The position numbers and the translations under genes are program-made. A DNA stretch of 64,000 bases from JASLBX01 sp035762665. Lineage in GTDB: Bacteria > Actinomycetota > Actinomycetes > Jiangellales > Jiangellaceae. Below the pieces are notes generated by a model, which was not told the origin of the DNA, ran no database searches, and saw only the letters and a list, made by a program, of their open reading frames with translations. The stretch lies in assembly GCA_035762665.1 (NCBI GenBank), contig DASTNZ010000062.1, positions 1-64,000 on the forward strand, given 5' to 3'. How positions within the stretch are numbered: the stretch's first letter is position 1; each line of letters begins with the position of its first letter. Shown here piece after piece: positions 31,329 to 40,514 of the stretch.

Positions 31329-33540
31329 CCACGAGCGGAATACCGGTCGTCAGGAGCAAAGCGGGGATGATGATCCCCGAGTCGTTGGTCGCGAACCCGA
31401 TCGCACCGGTCAGCAGGCTGGCCCAGATCGCGAAGCGGAGCGTGGGCCAGCGTTCGTGCAGGTCTCGCATGCCGCCCACCCCGGCACCTCGGACGAGCCA
31501 CGCGATGATGACGTAGGCGATAGGTACCAGCCATCCGTAGTACGGCGAGCGTTGCAACGTTCCGAGGGAGGCCCGGGCCTTGCGCGCCGCCACCGTGAAT
31601 GCCTGGCCGTCAAGGAGGTCGGAAAAGAAGGTGCCGAAATGAGTCCGGCCGGCGGCGGGCCGGAGCCAGTCCAGCCACGCCAGCAGCAGTACCAGCGCGA
31701 TGCCGGCCAATCCTGCGGCGACGAGCCGAGGGATCGTGACGCGGGCACCGGAGATGCCGATGACCAGGAGGGCAAAACCAGGCAACGCCGAAAGGGTGCC
31801 GCCGAAGTCCGCACCCGCCCAGGGTGCGCCCAGGGTGGCGATAACGGCGGCGCCGATAACCACGGCGGCAAGGGTTGTCGTGCGACGGGAGTAACCGTGG
31901 TCACGGAGCCACTGCACGAGCGCGGCCGTTGCGATGAAGGCCGACGCCACGAAGATCGCAAAGGCGATGTTGCCTATCCCGAAGAAACGGCCGGCCACCA
32001 CCGGCGAGAGGCCCAGGAGGCTGGCGTGTTGCAGGTGGCCGCCCGTCCAGACATCGGTGGCCAGTACGGCCGTGGTGACCGCGGCAAGGACGCCAGGGGG
32101 CCCATACGTTCGCCGCCGCCACGGCCCGGCCAGGGCCGCCGTCGCAAGGACAACGGTGAGCGCGAAGATGGTCAGCCACAAGACCGTTCCGGCCCGCTCG
32201 AACCGCCACCACTGGGCCAGGTTGGCCAGGAAGGACGCGACAGGAAACGCAGCGACGATCAACGCGACTCCCTGCGCGATCCGCAGCACGGTCGACCGCC
32301 GCCGGGACCGGAATCGCAACCACAGCAGCACGCTGCCGAAGAAGACGACCTGGCCAATCCCGAGCAGCTGGAAGAACGGACCCGACTGAGTGCGGTACAC
32401 CCGGGTTGCGCGATCCATCCCAACCAGCTGATCAACGGTCGCTGCTGACGTGCCCGGGTGCGGGCCTGCCGCACGCCAGGGCCTACCCACGGTGCCCTCG
32501 GCCGGATCGGGAATCCCCGCGTGGGCGGCTAGTGTCGCGTGGATATCAATGAGCTGGACCAGGCCGGTCCACTTGGTCGATCGAGACGACAGCCAATTCG
32601 GGCCGTACGGCGCGCCGTCCGGTCTCGGTCCGGCGGCTACAGCGACGCGCAGACCCGAGGGGGCTATCTGGAGTGGCTCGTCCGGCTCGGGCACCGGGCC
32701 GGGTGCGCTGTCCGCGACACCAGCTACGAGCAGGGCCACGTTGTCGGGCAGGATCTGGATCAGCTCGGCAAGTTCAGTGTCCAGAGCCTGCGCGGCGGCG
32801 CGCCGCTCGTCGAAGTACGGCTCTTCCTCGTTCTCTGGCGCGGGACTCGATACCGGCAGAACGCCGAGATCGACGACGGTGACCGGGCACCTCGCGATCT
32901 GCTCGCTGGTGAGGTCATCCACGTCGGGAAGGTACGTATGGACCCGCCCAGACCTGTTCGCGAGGGCCAGCGCGGCACCCGATCCGACGGCGGTCGAGCA
33001 GGCGCCGGATGCGGTTATCCGTTCGCCGAGCAGGCCGATCTCGGTGCCGTAGTCCTGGTCTCGCTGGGCGGCCGCCAGGTCAGCCCACCCTGGGATGCGC
33101 GCACCTTCGCCATCGATCTCCTCCGGAGTCGGGGGCTGGCGGCAGAAACGGTCCAGAGTGCCATCGTCGCCGATGGTGTCGGTAAGGTCGGTGGCTCGGC
33201 GACCTGCTCCGACCGAGAGCCAGCCGTCGACCGTGCAGGTTCGTGATCTGATCGTCCGCACGCTCAGCGACGCCGCTGCGTCGGTGCCCGCCAGCTCGTA
33301 CAGGGTCGGCATGTCCTCGGCCGTGACGTCCGGCCAGGCCAGGCCCGGCACGCCGACAAGAACGACCCCGCTCTGCCCGGGAATCCAATGCTCGTCCGCA
33401 GCTGCTGGGGCGCCCAATCGGCCTGCACCGGCGAACTCCGAGCCGGCGGCGGCCGAGCTGCCGACTGCCAAGCTGGCCACGGTGATGCCTGCTGCTGCGG
33501 CGGCCAGCACGGCGGATCGGACCGTCCGTGCGACTTTCAC
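31210..33540 (-). CDS. Large membrane protein with extracytoplasmic alkaline-phosphatase-like N-terminal domain
   Basis: 776 residues. A signal-like N-terminus (VRSAVLAAAAAGITVASLAV) is followed by about 350 extracytoplasmic residues that begin GVVLVGVPGLAWPDVTAEDM, resembling the alkaline-phosphatase superfamily core but without an obvious complete catalytic set. From about residue 390 come around ten transmembrane helices and a short polar tail. Similar proteins exist in many actinobacteria with no assigned role. It starts with GTG overlapping the larC stop by 4 nt (GTGA), so it is translationally coupled to larBC. Confidence 0.8.
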   Translation of the reverse strand: MKVARTVRSAVLAAAAAGITVASLAVGSSAAAGSEFAGAGRLGAPAAADEHWIPGQSGVVLVGVPGLAWPDVTAEDMPTLYELAGTDAAASLSVRTIRSRTCTVDGWLSVGAGRRATDLTDTIGDDGTLDRFCRQPPTPEEIDGEGARIPGWADLAAAQRDQDYGTEIGLLGERITASGACSTAVGSGAALALANRSGRVHTYLPDVDDLTSEQIARCPVTVVDLGVLPVSSPAPENEEEPYFDERRAAAQALDTELAELIQILPDNVALLVAGVADSAPGPVPEPDEPLQIAPSGLRVAVAAGPRPDGAPYGPNWLSSRSTKWTGLVQLIDIHATLAAHAGIPDPAEGTVGRPWRAAGPHPGTSAATVDQLVGMDRATRVYRTQSGPFFQLLGIGQVVFFGSVLLWLRFRSRRRSTVLRIAQGVALIVAAFPVASFLANLAQWWRFERAGTVLWLTIFALTVVLATAALAGPWRRRTYGPPGVLAAVTTAVLATDVWTGGHLQHASLLGLSPVVAGRFFGIGNIAFAIFVASAFIATAALVQWLRDHGYSRRTTTLAAVVIGAAVIATLGAPWAGADFGGTLSALPGFALLVIGISGARVTIPRLVAAGLAGIALVLLLAWLDWLRPAAGRTHFGTFFSDLLDGQAFTVAARKARASLGTLQRSPYYGWLVPIAYVIIAWLVRGAGVGGMRDLHERWPTLRFAIWASLLTGAIGFATNDSGIIIPALLLTTGIPLVVSAVAHARRVAGEDPESPTHATHAPIAGPDASANASRSR

Positions 33541-34724
33541 GGCGCCAACCCGGCCTGGCGGATCGCGGCGTTGGCCGCCGCCATTACCTGCTTGATCGGC
33601 CGCCCCGTCGACTCTGCTGCGGCGGCGACGTCGTCGTACTCGGGCTGGGCGTTGACGATCACACCGTCCAGTGTGGCTGTCTTGACGCGGATCTGCCTGC
33701 CATCGACGCTCACCCGATGTTCGGCCCGGTTCAGAGCACGTTTGGCGACCGGCGTCTCTCGCACCCCGATCGTTGTGGTCTCAGCGAACATGACTGTCCG
33801 TAGTCTGTCTGCGACCTCCGGCTCGGCCAGCACGCAGAGAGTCTGACCAGGACGGCCCTTCTTCATCAGGATCGGTACGAGCCAGGCGTCGGACGCACCT
33901 GCCGCGAGCAGCTTGCTCAGGATGGCCGGCCACAGCCGGGGGTCGAGGTCGTCAACGTTGGCTTCCAGCACAATTGCGGCCGTAGCCGCGGGTGTCGCGT
34001 CGGAACGGCCGGCCGGTTCGCCCAAGAGAAGCCTTACGACATTGGGCCGGCCGGCGAGATCACGCCCCCCGGCACCTAACCCCTGCCGCCGAGTCCGCAT
34101 CAGCGGCTGGTCGCCGAACTCTGTGGCGACGGTGGTGAGAAGAGCCGCACCGGTCGGGGTGGCCAGCTCGATGTCGGCTCCGCCGCCGTGAGTCGGAACG
34201 TCCTTGAGCAGCTCCACGACAGCCGGAGCGGGAACCGGAAGCAGGCCGTGCCCGGTGCGGACGGAGCCGGACCCGACCGCCACGGGTGACGCCGAGACCT
34301 GGTCGAGGCCTAGGGACCGGAATCCTGCGGCGAATCCGACCACGTCGGCAATCGCATCGAGGGCGCCGACTTCATGGAAGTGGATCTCGCCGGACTCAAT
34401 GCCGTGCACCCGCGCCTCGGCCTCGGCAAGCCGGGCGAACGCGGCAGTCGCGAGGTCGCGGACGGCCGGATCGAGCTGCGCATGGACGAGCAGATCGTGG
34501 ATATCAGTCCACCGCCGGTGAGTAGTCGATTCCGGCGCTACGACGTGGACTCGGGTCGCCCTGAGCCCGCCGCGGGTAACGGTTTCGGATCGGAGTTGGA
34601 CCGGCTCGGGGCTCACGGCGTCGACAGCCGCCTGCATGGCGGCGAGGTCCGCACCGGCGTCCACGAGGGCGGCAAGCAGCATGTCGCCGGCCACGCCGGA
34701 CGAGCAATCAAACCACCCGATCAC
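33537..34724 (-). CDS. larC: Nickel-pincer cofactor biosynthesis protein LarC
   Basis: 395 residues. LarC inserts nickel into the pyridinium bisthiocarboxylate mononucleotide to finish the cofactor of LarA-type racemases and epimerases. Signature parts are WFDCSSGVAGDMLLAALVDA, HFHEVGALDAIADVVG, the C-terminal LEANVDDLDPRLWPAILSKL and PILMKKGRPGQTL. Here it is one uninterrupted ORF, unlike Lactobacillus plantarum larC, which needs a programmed frameshift. The GTG start at 34724 overlaps the larB stop by 4 nt. Confidence 0.93.
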   Translation of the reverse strand: MIGWFDCSSGVAGDMLLAALVDAGADLAAMQAAVDAVSPEPVQLRSETVTRGGLRATRVHVVAPESTTHRRWTDIHDLLVHAQLDPAVRDLATAAFARLAEAEARVHGIESGEIHFHEVGALDAIADVVGFAAGFRSLGLDQVSASPVAVGSGSVRTGHGLLPVPAPAVVELLKDVPTHGGGADIELATPTGAALLTTVATEFGDQPLMRTRRQGLGAGGRDLAGRPNVVRLLLGEPAGRSDATPAATAAIVLEANVDDLDPRLWPAILSKLLAAGASDAWLVPILMKKGRPGQTLCVLAEPEVADRLRTVMFAETTTIGVRETPVAKRALNRAEHRVSVDGRQIRVKTATLDGVIVNAQPEYDDVAAAAESTGRPIKQVMAAANAAIRQAGLAP

Positions 34725-35476
34725 CGTGGGCCGCCGTTCGTAGCCGGTCGGCTGCCGGTCGATCTCCCCGGGACGGCTGATCGATCTGCTGTTCCGCCCC
34801 GGCTCTGCCGAGCCACGCGCGCCGCGTGGACGCCTGCCCCGAAGCCGTTGTCGATGTTGACCACGACCACTCCGGGGGCGCACGAGTTCAGCATGGCCAG
34901 CAGCGCCGCCACACCACCGAGCGACGCTCCGTACCCAACCGATGTCGGCACAGCAACGATCGGCACGCCGGTCAGGCCGCCCACGACCGACGGCAGTGCC
35001 CCCTCCATACCCGCCACGACGACCAGGCAGTCCGCGCTGTCCAGCTCGTCGCGGACGGCGAGCAGGCGGTGGATTCCGGCCACTCCGACGTCCGTCACCA
35101 CCCGCGCGGTCGCGCCGAACGCACGGACAGTGGCGGCGGCCTCCGCAGCGACCGGACCGTCAGACGTGCCGGCAGCTACGACAGCAACGGTCCCGGTCGG
35201 CGCGGGAAACGGGCCCAGCGTGGCACACCTGGCCAACTCCTCGACCTGTACCTCGTCGCCGAAGGCGGCACGCACCGCCGTCCGGGCGGCCTCGTCGAGC
35301 CTGGTGGCGAGCACCGCACGGCGCGGGTGGGCCCCGCGGAGTGTTCGCAGCAGCTCGACAACCTGCTCAGGGGTCTTGCCCTGGCCGAATATGACCTCCG
35401 GGTCGCCGGTGCGGGCCGCGCGGGCCGTATCGACGCGGGCGAACCCGAGATCGCGCCAGCCTGTTGTGTCGGTCAC
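34721..35476 (-). CDS. larB: Nickel-pincer cofactor biosynthesis protein LarB
   Basis: 251 residues with a PurE-like C-terminal domain (about residues 115-225). LarB carboxylates and adenylate-hydrolyses nicotinic acid adenine dinucleotide in the first step of the cofactor pathway. Motifs are PEVIFGQGKTPEQVVELLR, VVAAGTSDGPVAAEAAAT, VTDVGVAGIHRLLA, AGMEGALPSVVGGLTGVPIV and PTSVGYGASLGGVAALLAML. The GTG at 35476 is supported by a leaderless -10 box; the long open frame upstream is not family-like. Confidence 0.93.
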   Translation of the reverse strand: MTDTTGWRDLGFARVDTARAARTGDPEVIFGQGKTPEQVVELLRTLRGAHPRRAVLATRLDEAARTAVRAAFGDEVQVEELARCATLGPFPAPTGTVAVVAAGTSDGPVAAEAAATVRAFGATARVVTDVGVAGIHRLLAVRDELDSADCLVVVAGMEGALPSVVGGLTGVPIVAVPTSVGYGASLGGVAALLAMLNSCAPGVVVVNIDNGFGAGVHAARVARQSRGGTADRSAVPGRSTGSRPATNGGPR

Positions 35477-35482
35477 CCGCCT

Positions 35483-35488
35483 ACGGTA
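35483..35488 (-). promoter_or_regulatory. -10 box of a leaderless transcript (larB operon)
   Basis: On the minus strand TACCGT ends 6 nt before the GTG at 35476. Confidence 0.55.
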
Positions 35489-35782
35489 ATCGCCGCCCGG
35501 TCGCTGCTGCCGATCGACCGGACGGATAAAGCGCAGCTCCGCGGGTTTGGTGTCGCACTCCTGCGCATCCGCAACACTCTGTCTGATGCGCTGGGTGGTG
35601 GTCGACCGGAAGCTCGGTCTGGCGACCAGTTGAGTCTGGAGTACCACCGCCTGGTGTTGCACACGTGCTGGCAGGCCCACAGCCTCCGCGACAGCAGGGC
35701 CGGTCTGGCGCACGACCCGCCGGACCAAGCAGTCCTCACCGGAGACAACATCGCCAGTCGGCCGGGCATGAACGACGCTGGC

Positions 35783-35788
35783 TAGGCT
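35783..35788 (+). promoter_or_regulatory. -10 box of a leaderless transcript (pheA)
   Basis: TAGGCT ends 7 nt before the GTG at 35796. Confidence 0.55.
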
Positions 35789-35795
35789 GGCCATC

Positions 35796-36740
35796 GTGCT
35801 CAGCAAGTCACGGTATGCCTACCTGGGGCCGGAAGGCACCTTCACCGAGGCCGCCGCTCGGTGCCTTCCTGACGCTGGAGAGACGCTGCTGCCCTTCCCG
35901 AGCGTGCCGGAAGCCTTGCAAGCGGTGCGGTCTGACGAGGTCGACGGGGCAGTCGTCCCGCTCGAGAACTCCGTCGAGGGATCGGTGAACGCCACCCTGG
36001 ACGAGCTGGTCCGGGGCGAACCGCTGATGATCGCCCGTGAGGTGCTGCTTCCTGTCGAGTTCGCCTTGCTGGCCAGGCCGGGAACCGAGCTGAGTGCCGT
36101 CGAGCGGATCGTCACCCACCCCGTCGCCGAGGCACAGTGCCGGCAGTGGCTCTCGGCTCAACTACCCAAGGCGAAGGTGTACCTGACCGCATCCACCGCC
36201 GCGGCCGCCGCGATGGTCGCCAACGGCCAGGAGGGCGCCGACGGCCCTTACGACGCCGCTATCTCGGCCGCGGTGGCCGCTGACCACTACCGGCTGGATA
36301 CCCTGGCGAAAGGAATCGGGGACAACCCGGACGCGATGACCCGGTTCGTCCTTGTAACCCGGCCCGGCCCGCCACCCGCACCGACGCGGGCCGATAAAAC
36401 GAGCCTGGTGGCGTTCATCAGAGACGATCATCCGGGCGCCCTGCTGGAGATCCTCGAGCAGTTCGCGACCCGGGGCGTCAACCTGACCCGGATCGAATCC
36501 CGGCCAACGGGGAGCGGGATCGGAAAGTACTGCTTCGCGGTCGACTGCGAGGGTCATGTGGCCGACGCCAGGGTGGGCGAAGCGCTGATGGGCCTGCACC
36601 GGATCTGCGCTGACGTTCGTTTCCTCGGGTCGTATCCCCGCGCGGACGGCGTGGCGCCGACACTGAGCTTCGGGACGTCCAACGCGACGTTCGCCACCGC
36701 CGCTGACTGGCTCGCCACGCTTCGCGGCGACCTGGCCTAA
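35796..36740 (+). CDS. pheA: Prephenate dehydratase
   Basis: 314 residues with no chorismate mutase domain. It converts prephenate to phenylpyruvate in phenylalanine synthesis. The catalytic domain (about 1-190) has YLGPEGTFTEAAA, VPLENSVEGSVNATLDEL and the TRF motif in NPDAMTRFVLV. A C-terminal ACT domain (about 205-280) has GALLEILEQFATRGVNLTRI followed by ESRP, the phenylalanine feedback site. It is followed by serS with a 75-bp gap, an order seen in other actinobacteria. Confidence 0.95.
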   Translation: MLSKSRYAYLGPEGTFTEAAARCLPDAGETLLPFPSVPEALQAVRSDEVDGAVVPLENSVEGSVNATLDELVRGEPLMIAREVLLPVEFALLARPGTELSAVERIVTHPVAEAQCRQWLSAQLPKAKVYLTASTAAAAAMVANGQEGADGPYDAAISAAVAADHYRLDTLAKGIGDNPDAMTRFVLVTRPGPPPAPTRADKTSLVAFIRDDHPGALLEILEQFATRGVNLTRIESRPTGSGIGKYCFAVDCEGHVADARVGEALMGLHRICADVRFLGSYPRADGVAPTLSFGTSNATFATAADWLATLRGDLA

Positions 36741-36803
36741 GTGACGTTGATCAGCTGAGCGGGACGGGTGGGTCATCGCGGGACTAGCTTCGCCGCGTAC
36801 GGA

Positions 36804-36809
36804 TACGCT
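36804..36809 (+). promoter_or_regulatory. -10 box of a leaderless transcript (serS)
   Basis: TACGCT ends 6 nt before the GTG at 36816. Confidence 0.55.
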
Positions 36810-36815
36810 GAGCCA

Positions 36816-38075
36816 GTGCTCGATTTACGCGTGATTCGTGAAGATCCCGACCGGCTCCGCGCCTCACAGCGCGCACGCGGCGAGGACGACGGGATCGTGA
36901 GCCAGTTGCTGACCGCAGATGAAGCGCGCCGGAAGCAACTTTCCCGGTTCGAAGCGCTGCGAGCCGAGCAAAAGTTGCTGAGCAAGCAGATACCGCAGGC
37001 GCAGGGCGAGGAGAAACAAGAGCTGCTGGCCAAGGCCAGGGAGCTGGCAGAGGCGGTAAAGCAAGCGCAGGCCGCAGCGGACGAGGCACAGCGGGAGCTT
37101 GAGCAACTGGCGCTCGTGCCTGGCAATCTGGTTGAAGATGGAGTCCCACCCGGTGGCGAGGACAACTACGACGTACTCCGCCACGTCGGCCCACGGCCAC
37201 AGCTGGAGAAAGTTCGCGATCACCTGGAGCTGGGTGAGTTGCTCGGCGCCATCGACGTCCCACGGGGCGCGAAGGTGTCCGGCTCGCGGTTCTACTACCT
37301 GACCGGTGTCGGTGCGCAGCTCGAACTCGGCATCCTGAATCTAGCCATGGCCAAGGCCATCGAGAACGGGTTCACTCCCATAATCACCCCGACCCTCGTC
37401 CGTCCGGAGATCATGAGTGGCACCGGGTTTCTCGGCGCGCATGCCGAAGAGGTCTACCGGCTCGAGGCCGATGACCTCTACCTGGTCGGCACCAGCGAAG
37501 TGCCTCTGGCGGGCTACCATGCCGACGAGATCATTGACCTGGCCGACGGCCCGATTCGATATGCCGGCTGGTCGGCGTGCTACCGCCGGGAGGCAGGCTC
37601 TCACGGACGTGACACCCGCGGGATCATCCGCGTTCACCAGTTCCACAAGGTCGAGATGTTCTCTTACTGCCGGGAGGAGGATGCCAGGGACGAACACCGG
37701 CGCCTCCTAACCTGGGAAGAGGAGATGCTGGCGGCCGTAGAACTCCCGTATCGCGTGATCGACGTCGCCGCCGGCGACCTCGGGTCCAGCGCCGCCCGCA
37801 AGTTCGACTGTGAGGCGTGGCTGCCGTCCCAGGAGCGGTACATGGAGGTGACCTCGACGTCCAACTGCACCACCTTCCAGGCGCGCCGGCTCGGCATTCG
37901 CGAGCGCACCGAGAGCGGCACGCGCAACGTAGCCACCCTTAACGGCACGCTCGGCACCACTCGCTGGATCGTCGCGATCCTGGAGAACCATCAGCAGCCG
38001 GACGGTTCGGTACACGTCCCGGAGGCATTGCGGCCATACCTGGGTGGACGCAAGCTTCTCGAACCGATGAAATGA
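36816..38075 (+). CDS. serS: Seryl-tRNA synthetase
   Basis: 419 residues, a class II aminoacyl-tRNA synthetase. The N-terminal coiled-coil arm (about 30-105) contacts the tRNA-Ser variable arm. The catalytic core has motif 2 (YRREAGSHGRDTRGIIRVHQ), a serine-binding TSTSNCTTFQARR and motif 3 (NGTLGTTRWIVAILENHQQ). GTG at 36816 gives the universal beginning (M/V)LDLRVIREDPDRL. Its stop overlaps the ATG of the next HAD gene (ATGA), so the two are coupled. Confidence 0.97.
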   Translation: MLDLRVIREDPDRLRASQRARGEDDGIVSQLLTADEARRKQLSRFEALRAEQKLLSKQIPQAQGEEKQELLAKARELAEAVKQAQAAADEAQRELEQLALVPGNLVEDGVPPGGEDNYDVLRHVGPRPQLEKVRDHLELGELLGAIDVPRGAKVSGSRFYYLTGVGAQLELGILNLAMAKAIENGFTPIITPTLVRPEIMSGTGFLGAHAEEVYRLEADDLYLVGTSEVPLAGYHADEIIDLADGPIRYAGWSACYRREAGSHGRDTRGIIRVHQFHKVEMFSYCREEDARDEHRRLLTWEEEMLAAVELPYRVIDVAAGDLGSSAARKFDCEAWLPSQERYMEVTSTSNCTTFQARRLGIRERTESGTRNVATLNGTLGTTRWIVAILENHQQPDGSVHVPEALRPYLGGRKLLEPMK

Positions 38076-38857
38076 CCTGGCGACCTGCTCTAGCAGCGAT
38101 CGACGTTGACGGAACGCTCCTGAACTTCGATGGCTCACTGTCGTCTGCGGTCTTGGACGCTGTCCTCCGGGCGCGCGAGTCCGGCATGCACATCGTGATC
38201 GCAACCGGCCGGTCGATGCACGCCACGCTGCCGGTGTGCGACAGGCTCGGGCTCACCACCGGCTTCACGGTCAGCTCGAATGGAGCGGTCGTGGTGGACC
38301 TTGCGGCACGCGTCCCAGTGGATATCGCCACCTTCGACGCAACTGAGTCGGTGCGGTTCTTCACCGACCACGTGCCGGACGCCCTGCTGGCCGTCGAGGA
38401 ACTCGGCATCGGGTACCGGGTCACCGGTGAGTTCCCGCCTGGCGAGCTGGACGGTCAGATCACTGTCGTGACACATGACGAACTGCTGGACGGACCGGTT
38501 ACCCGCCTCGTGGCGCGGCTGCCGAACGGAGACCGGCAGGAGTTCTTCGAGTTGGCGCACGCCGCCGGCCTGCGCGGCGTCGACTACGCGATCGGCTACA
38601 CAGCGTGGCTGGACTTCATGCCGGAGGGCGTGTCGAAGGCTTCTGGGCTCGCCACCGTGTGCGAGAAGTTGAGCGTTGGGCAGGCCGATGTGCTGGCGAT
38701 CGGGGATGGGCACAACGACCTCGAGATGCTTAGCTGGGTCGGTCACGGGGTGGCCATGGGCCAGGCTCCGGACGACGTCAAAGCGATCGCGGACGACGTA
38801 TGCGGGACGGTTGACGAGGATGGTCTCGCGGACGTGCTGAACGTCTACCTGACCTAG
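38072..38857 (+). CDS. HAD-superfamily phosphatase, Cof/IIB type
   Basis: 261 residues. It has the HAD nucleophile motif IDVDGTLLNFDG (Asp11 or 13), the motif II region IVIATGRS, a Cof-type C2 cap in the middle, and motifs III/IV in VSKASGLATVCEKL and VLAIGDGHNDLEML. Members dephosphorylate sugar phosphates or cofactors; the substrate is unknown. It is translationally coupled to serS through a 4-nt ATGA overlap and converges with another HAD gene, also with a 4-nt overlap. Confidence 0.93.
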   Translation: MTWRPALAAIDVDGTLLNFDGSLSSAVLDAVLRARESGMHIVIATGRSMHATLPVCDRLGLTTGFTVSSNGAVVVDLAARVPVDIATFDATESVRFFTDHVPDALLAVEELGIGYRVTGEFPPGELDGQITVVTHDELLDGPVTRLVARLPNGDRQEFFELAHAAGLRGVDYAIGYTAWLDFMPEGVSKASGLATVCEKLSVGQADVLAIGDGHNDLEMLSWVGHGVAMGQAPDDVKAIADDVCGTVDEDGLADVLNVYLT

Positions 38858-39558
38858 CCCGCCCCCAACCCGCGCCAGTTGTCAATGTGTTCGAGCACCT
38901 CGGTCAGCCGGTTGACGACCGCGTCCGGCCGAACGTCGACTTGCTCATCGACAGGAATGTCCGAGTGCGGAACGAACACGGCGCGCATGCCGACCGCCGC
39001 CGCACCCGAGATGTCGTCGTACGGCCGATCGCCGACGAACACGCAGCGTTCCGGGGCGTCGACGCCGATCGCCGCCATGGCTGCCAGGAACGCCTCCTCG
39101 TGAGGCTTGGTGTATGCGATCTCGGAGGTATAGACGCCACCATCGACCAGTTCGAGGACCCCATCGCGGGCTAAGAAAGCCTCGTGCCACGCTCGCGGCC
39201 AGATCGTGTTCGACAGCACCCCCACCTTGATGCCGCGTTCACGCAGACCCCCGAAGAGGGTGGGCACATCCGGATCGGTAAATGTGTGCGGCTCCCAGGT
39301 CGCCCGGTACGCGGCAGTGGCGGCCTCGTGGTACTGGACGCCGGCGGCTGAAAGGACACGCTCGAACGTGCTGGAGGCCTGCCCGGTGCGGACCGCTGCC
39401 CACGCGTCGCGCTCAGCGGCGTGCAGGGCGGCAGCCACTGGCGCGGGGTCGTGCGGCGCCATGACCTCGGCGTATGCCCGCCACGGCGCAGTCAAATCGA
39501 TCGTGTGCCATGGCGTGAGCGTGCCACCCCAGTCGAAAATCACACCGTCGATAGCCAT
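38854..39558 (-). CDS. HAD-superfamily hydrolase, subclass IA
   Basis: 234 residues. Its motif I is atypical: VIFDWGGTLTPW, with Asp then Trp-Gly in place of the second Asp, as in some actinobacterial HAD proteins. Motif II is VGVLSNTIW, and motifs III/IV appear in YTKPHEEAFLAAM and CVFVGDRPYDDISGA. A C1 helical cap lies between. The start at 39558 has a leaderless -10 box. Substrate unknown; loss of the general acid/base Asp might reduce phosphatase activity. Confidence 0.88.
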   Translation of the reverse strand: MAIDGVIFDWGGTLTPWHTIDLTAPWRAYAEVMAPHDPAPVAAALHAAERDAWAAVRTGQASSTFERVLSAAGVQYHEAATAAYRATWEPHTFTDPDVPTLFGGLRERGIKVGVLSNTIWPRAWHEAFLARDGVLELVDGGVYTSEIAYTKPHEEAFLAAMAAIGVDAPERCVFVGDRPYDDISGAAAVGMRAVFVPHSDIPVDEQVDVRPDAVVNRLTEVLEHIDNWRGLGAG

Positions 39559-39564
39559 GCCCAG

Positions 39565-39570
39565 ACCGTA
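39565..39570 (-). promoter_or_regulatory. -10 box of a leaderless transcript (HAD-IA gene)
   Basis: On the minus strand TACGGT ends 6 nt before the ATG at 39558. Confidence 0.55.
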
Positions 39571-39728
39571 TCCGCCGCCGCCGACAGCCGGCCCCTGGTC
39601 GGCGGCGATGTAAGCAATCGTCCTGTCAACGGCGTGTTCACCGATGAGTTTCGCGCCCCGCCACGATCTGTATTAGCGACAGAACGCCTGACCCGGATCC
39701 TGCCCGGGGATCGGAGGAGACACGAACC

Positions 39729-40124
39729 ATGGCAAAACCAAGCCTCGACAGCATGCTGCTTGCGAGCACTGATCCCGAACGACTGCGTGCCTGGTACGCC
39801 GCGGCTTTCGAGCCGTCTGAAGACACCAAGATGGACCAGTACCACGTGCTCAAGTTCGGGACGTTCTACGTCCTTATCGACACCCGAGATGACATCGGTA
39901 AACGTAACCCCGAACCAGCTCGCGTCATCCTCAACTTCGACGTCGAGGACGCCCATGCGGTCGTGGCCCGCCTCAACGAGCTTGGGACGACGTGGCTGGC
40001 CGAGCTCGAGGACCGGGACGGCAGCCTGTTCGCCGCCGCCATCGATCCTGATGGCAACTATGTGCAGATCATCCAGCTGAGTGAAGAGGCGCGCGCCGCA
40101 ATGGCCGCCGCGTCACGCGGATGA
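39729..40124 (+). CDS. VOC family protein
   Basis: 131 residues. It has SLDSMLLASTDPERLRAWYA in the first half and FAAAIDPDGNYVQIIQL in the second. The ATG follows CGGAGGAGA. It is the first gene of a run with a second VOC gene, an ECF sigma factor and a TIGR03086 protein, all co-oriented with gaps of 0-15 nt, so probably one operon. Ligand unknown. Confidence 0.85.
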   Translation: MAKPSLDSMLLASTDPERLRAWYAAAFEPSEDTKMDQYHVLKFGTFYVLIDTRDDIGKRNPEPARVILNFDVEDAHAVVARLNELGTTWLAELEDRDGSLFAAAIDPDGNYVQIIQLSEEARAAMAAASRG

Positions 40125-40135
40125 AAGGAACCACC

Positions 40136-40510
40136 ATGTTCGAGAACACCAAGGCCTTCAGCGGTTTTTCGGTCGACGATATCGGGGCTGCGAAGAAGTT
40201 CTACGGCGAGACGCTTGGGATCCGGGTGTCCGAATCCGGGATGGGCTTGCTGACCCTGCACATCGCCGGTGACCGGAACATCCTCGTCTACCCCAAGTCG
40301 AACCACCAGCCCGCGACGTACACGATCCTCAACTTCCCGGTGGACAACATCGATGAGGCCGTTGACGAGCTGAGCCGACGTGGCGTCGAGTTCCAGCGCT
40401 ACGAGGGCTTCTCACAGGACGAGAAGGGCATCGCGCGGGAAGACGAAGGTCCGCCTATCGCGTGGTTCACCGACCCTGCGGGCAACATCCTGTCCGTACT
40501 CGAGGAGTAG
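40136..40510 (+). CDS. VOC family protein
   Basis: 124 residues. It begins MFENTKAFSGFSVDDIGAAK and ends with WFTDPAGNILSVLEE. The ATG at 40136 is preceded by AAAGGA; another ATG at 40121 overlaps the previous stop and is possible. Only remotely similar to the VOC gene before it. Its stop is 4 nt before the sigma-factor start. VOC proteins often accompany ECF sigma factors of this class, perhaps as effectors. Confidence 0.88.
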   Translation: MFENTKAFSGFSVDDIGAAKKFYGETLGIRVSESGMGLLTLHIAGDRNILVYPKSNHQPATYTILNFPVDNIDEAVDELSRRGVEFQRYEGFSQDEKGIAREDEGPPIAWFTDPAGNILSVLEE

Positions 40511-40514
40511 CGTC

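Larger units (their letters stand above)
35477..35795. other. Intergenic region between divergent larB and pheA
   Basis: 319 bp. It holds the leaderless -10 boxes of larB and pheA at its two ends. Both strands have open frames, but none with a recognised family or ribosome-binding site. I found no clear riboswitch or leader peptide. Confidence 0.5.

Noticed and set aside
35477..35806. N-terminal extension of LarB or a separate gene between larB and pheA
   Set aside because: The 110 extra codons have no family similarity, and a leaderless -10 box sits directly before the GTG at 35476.
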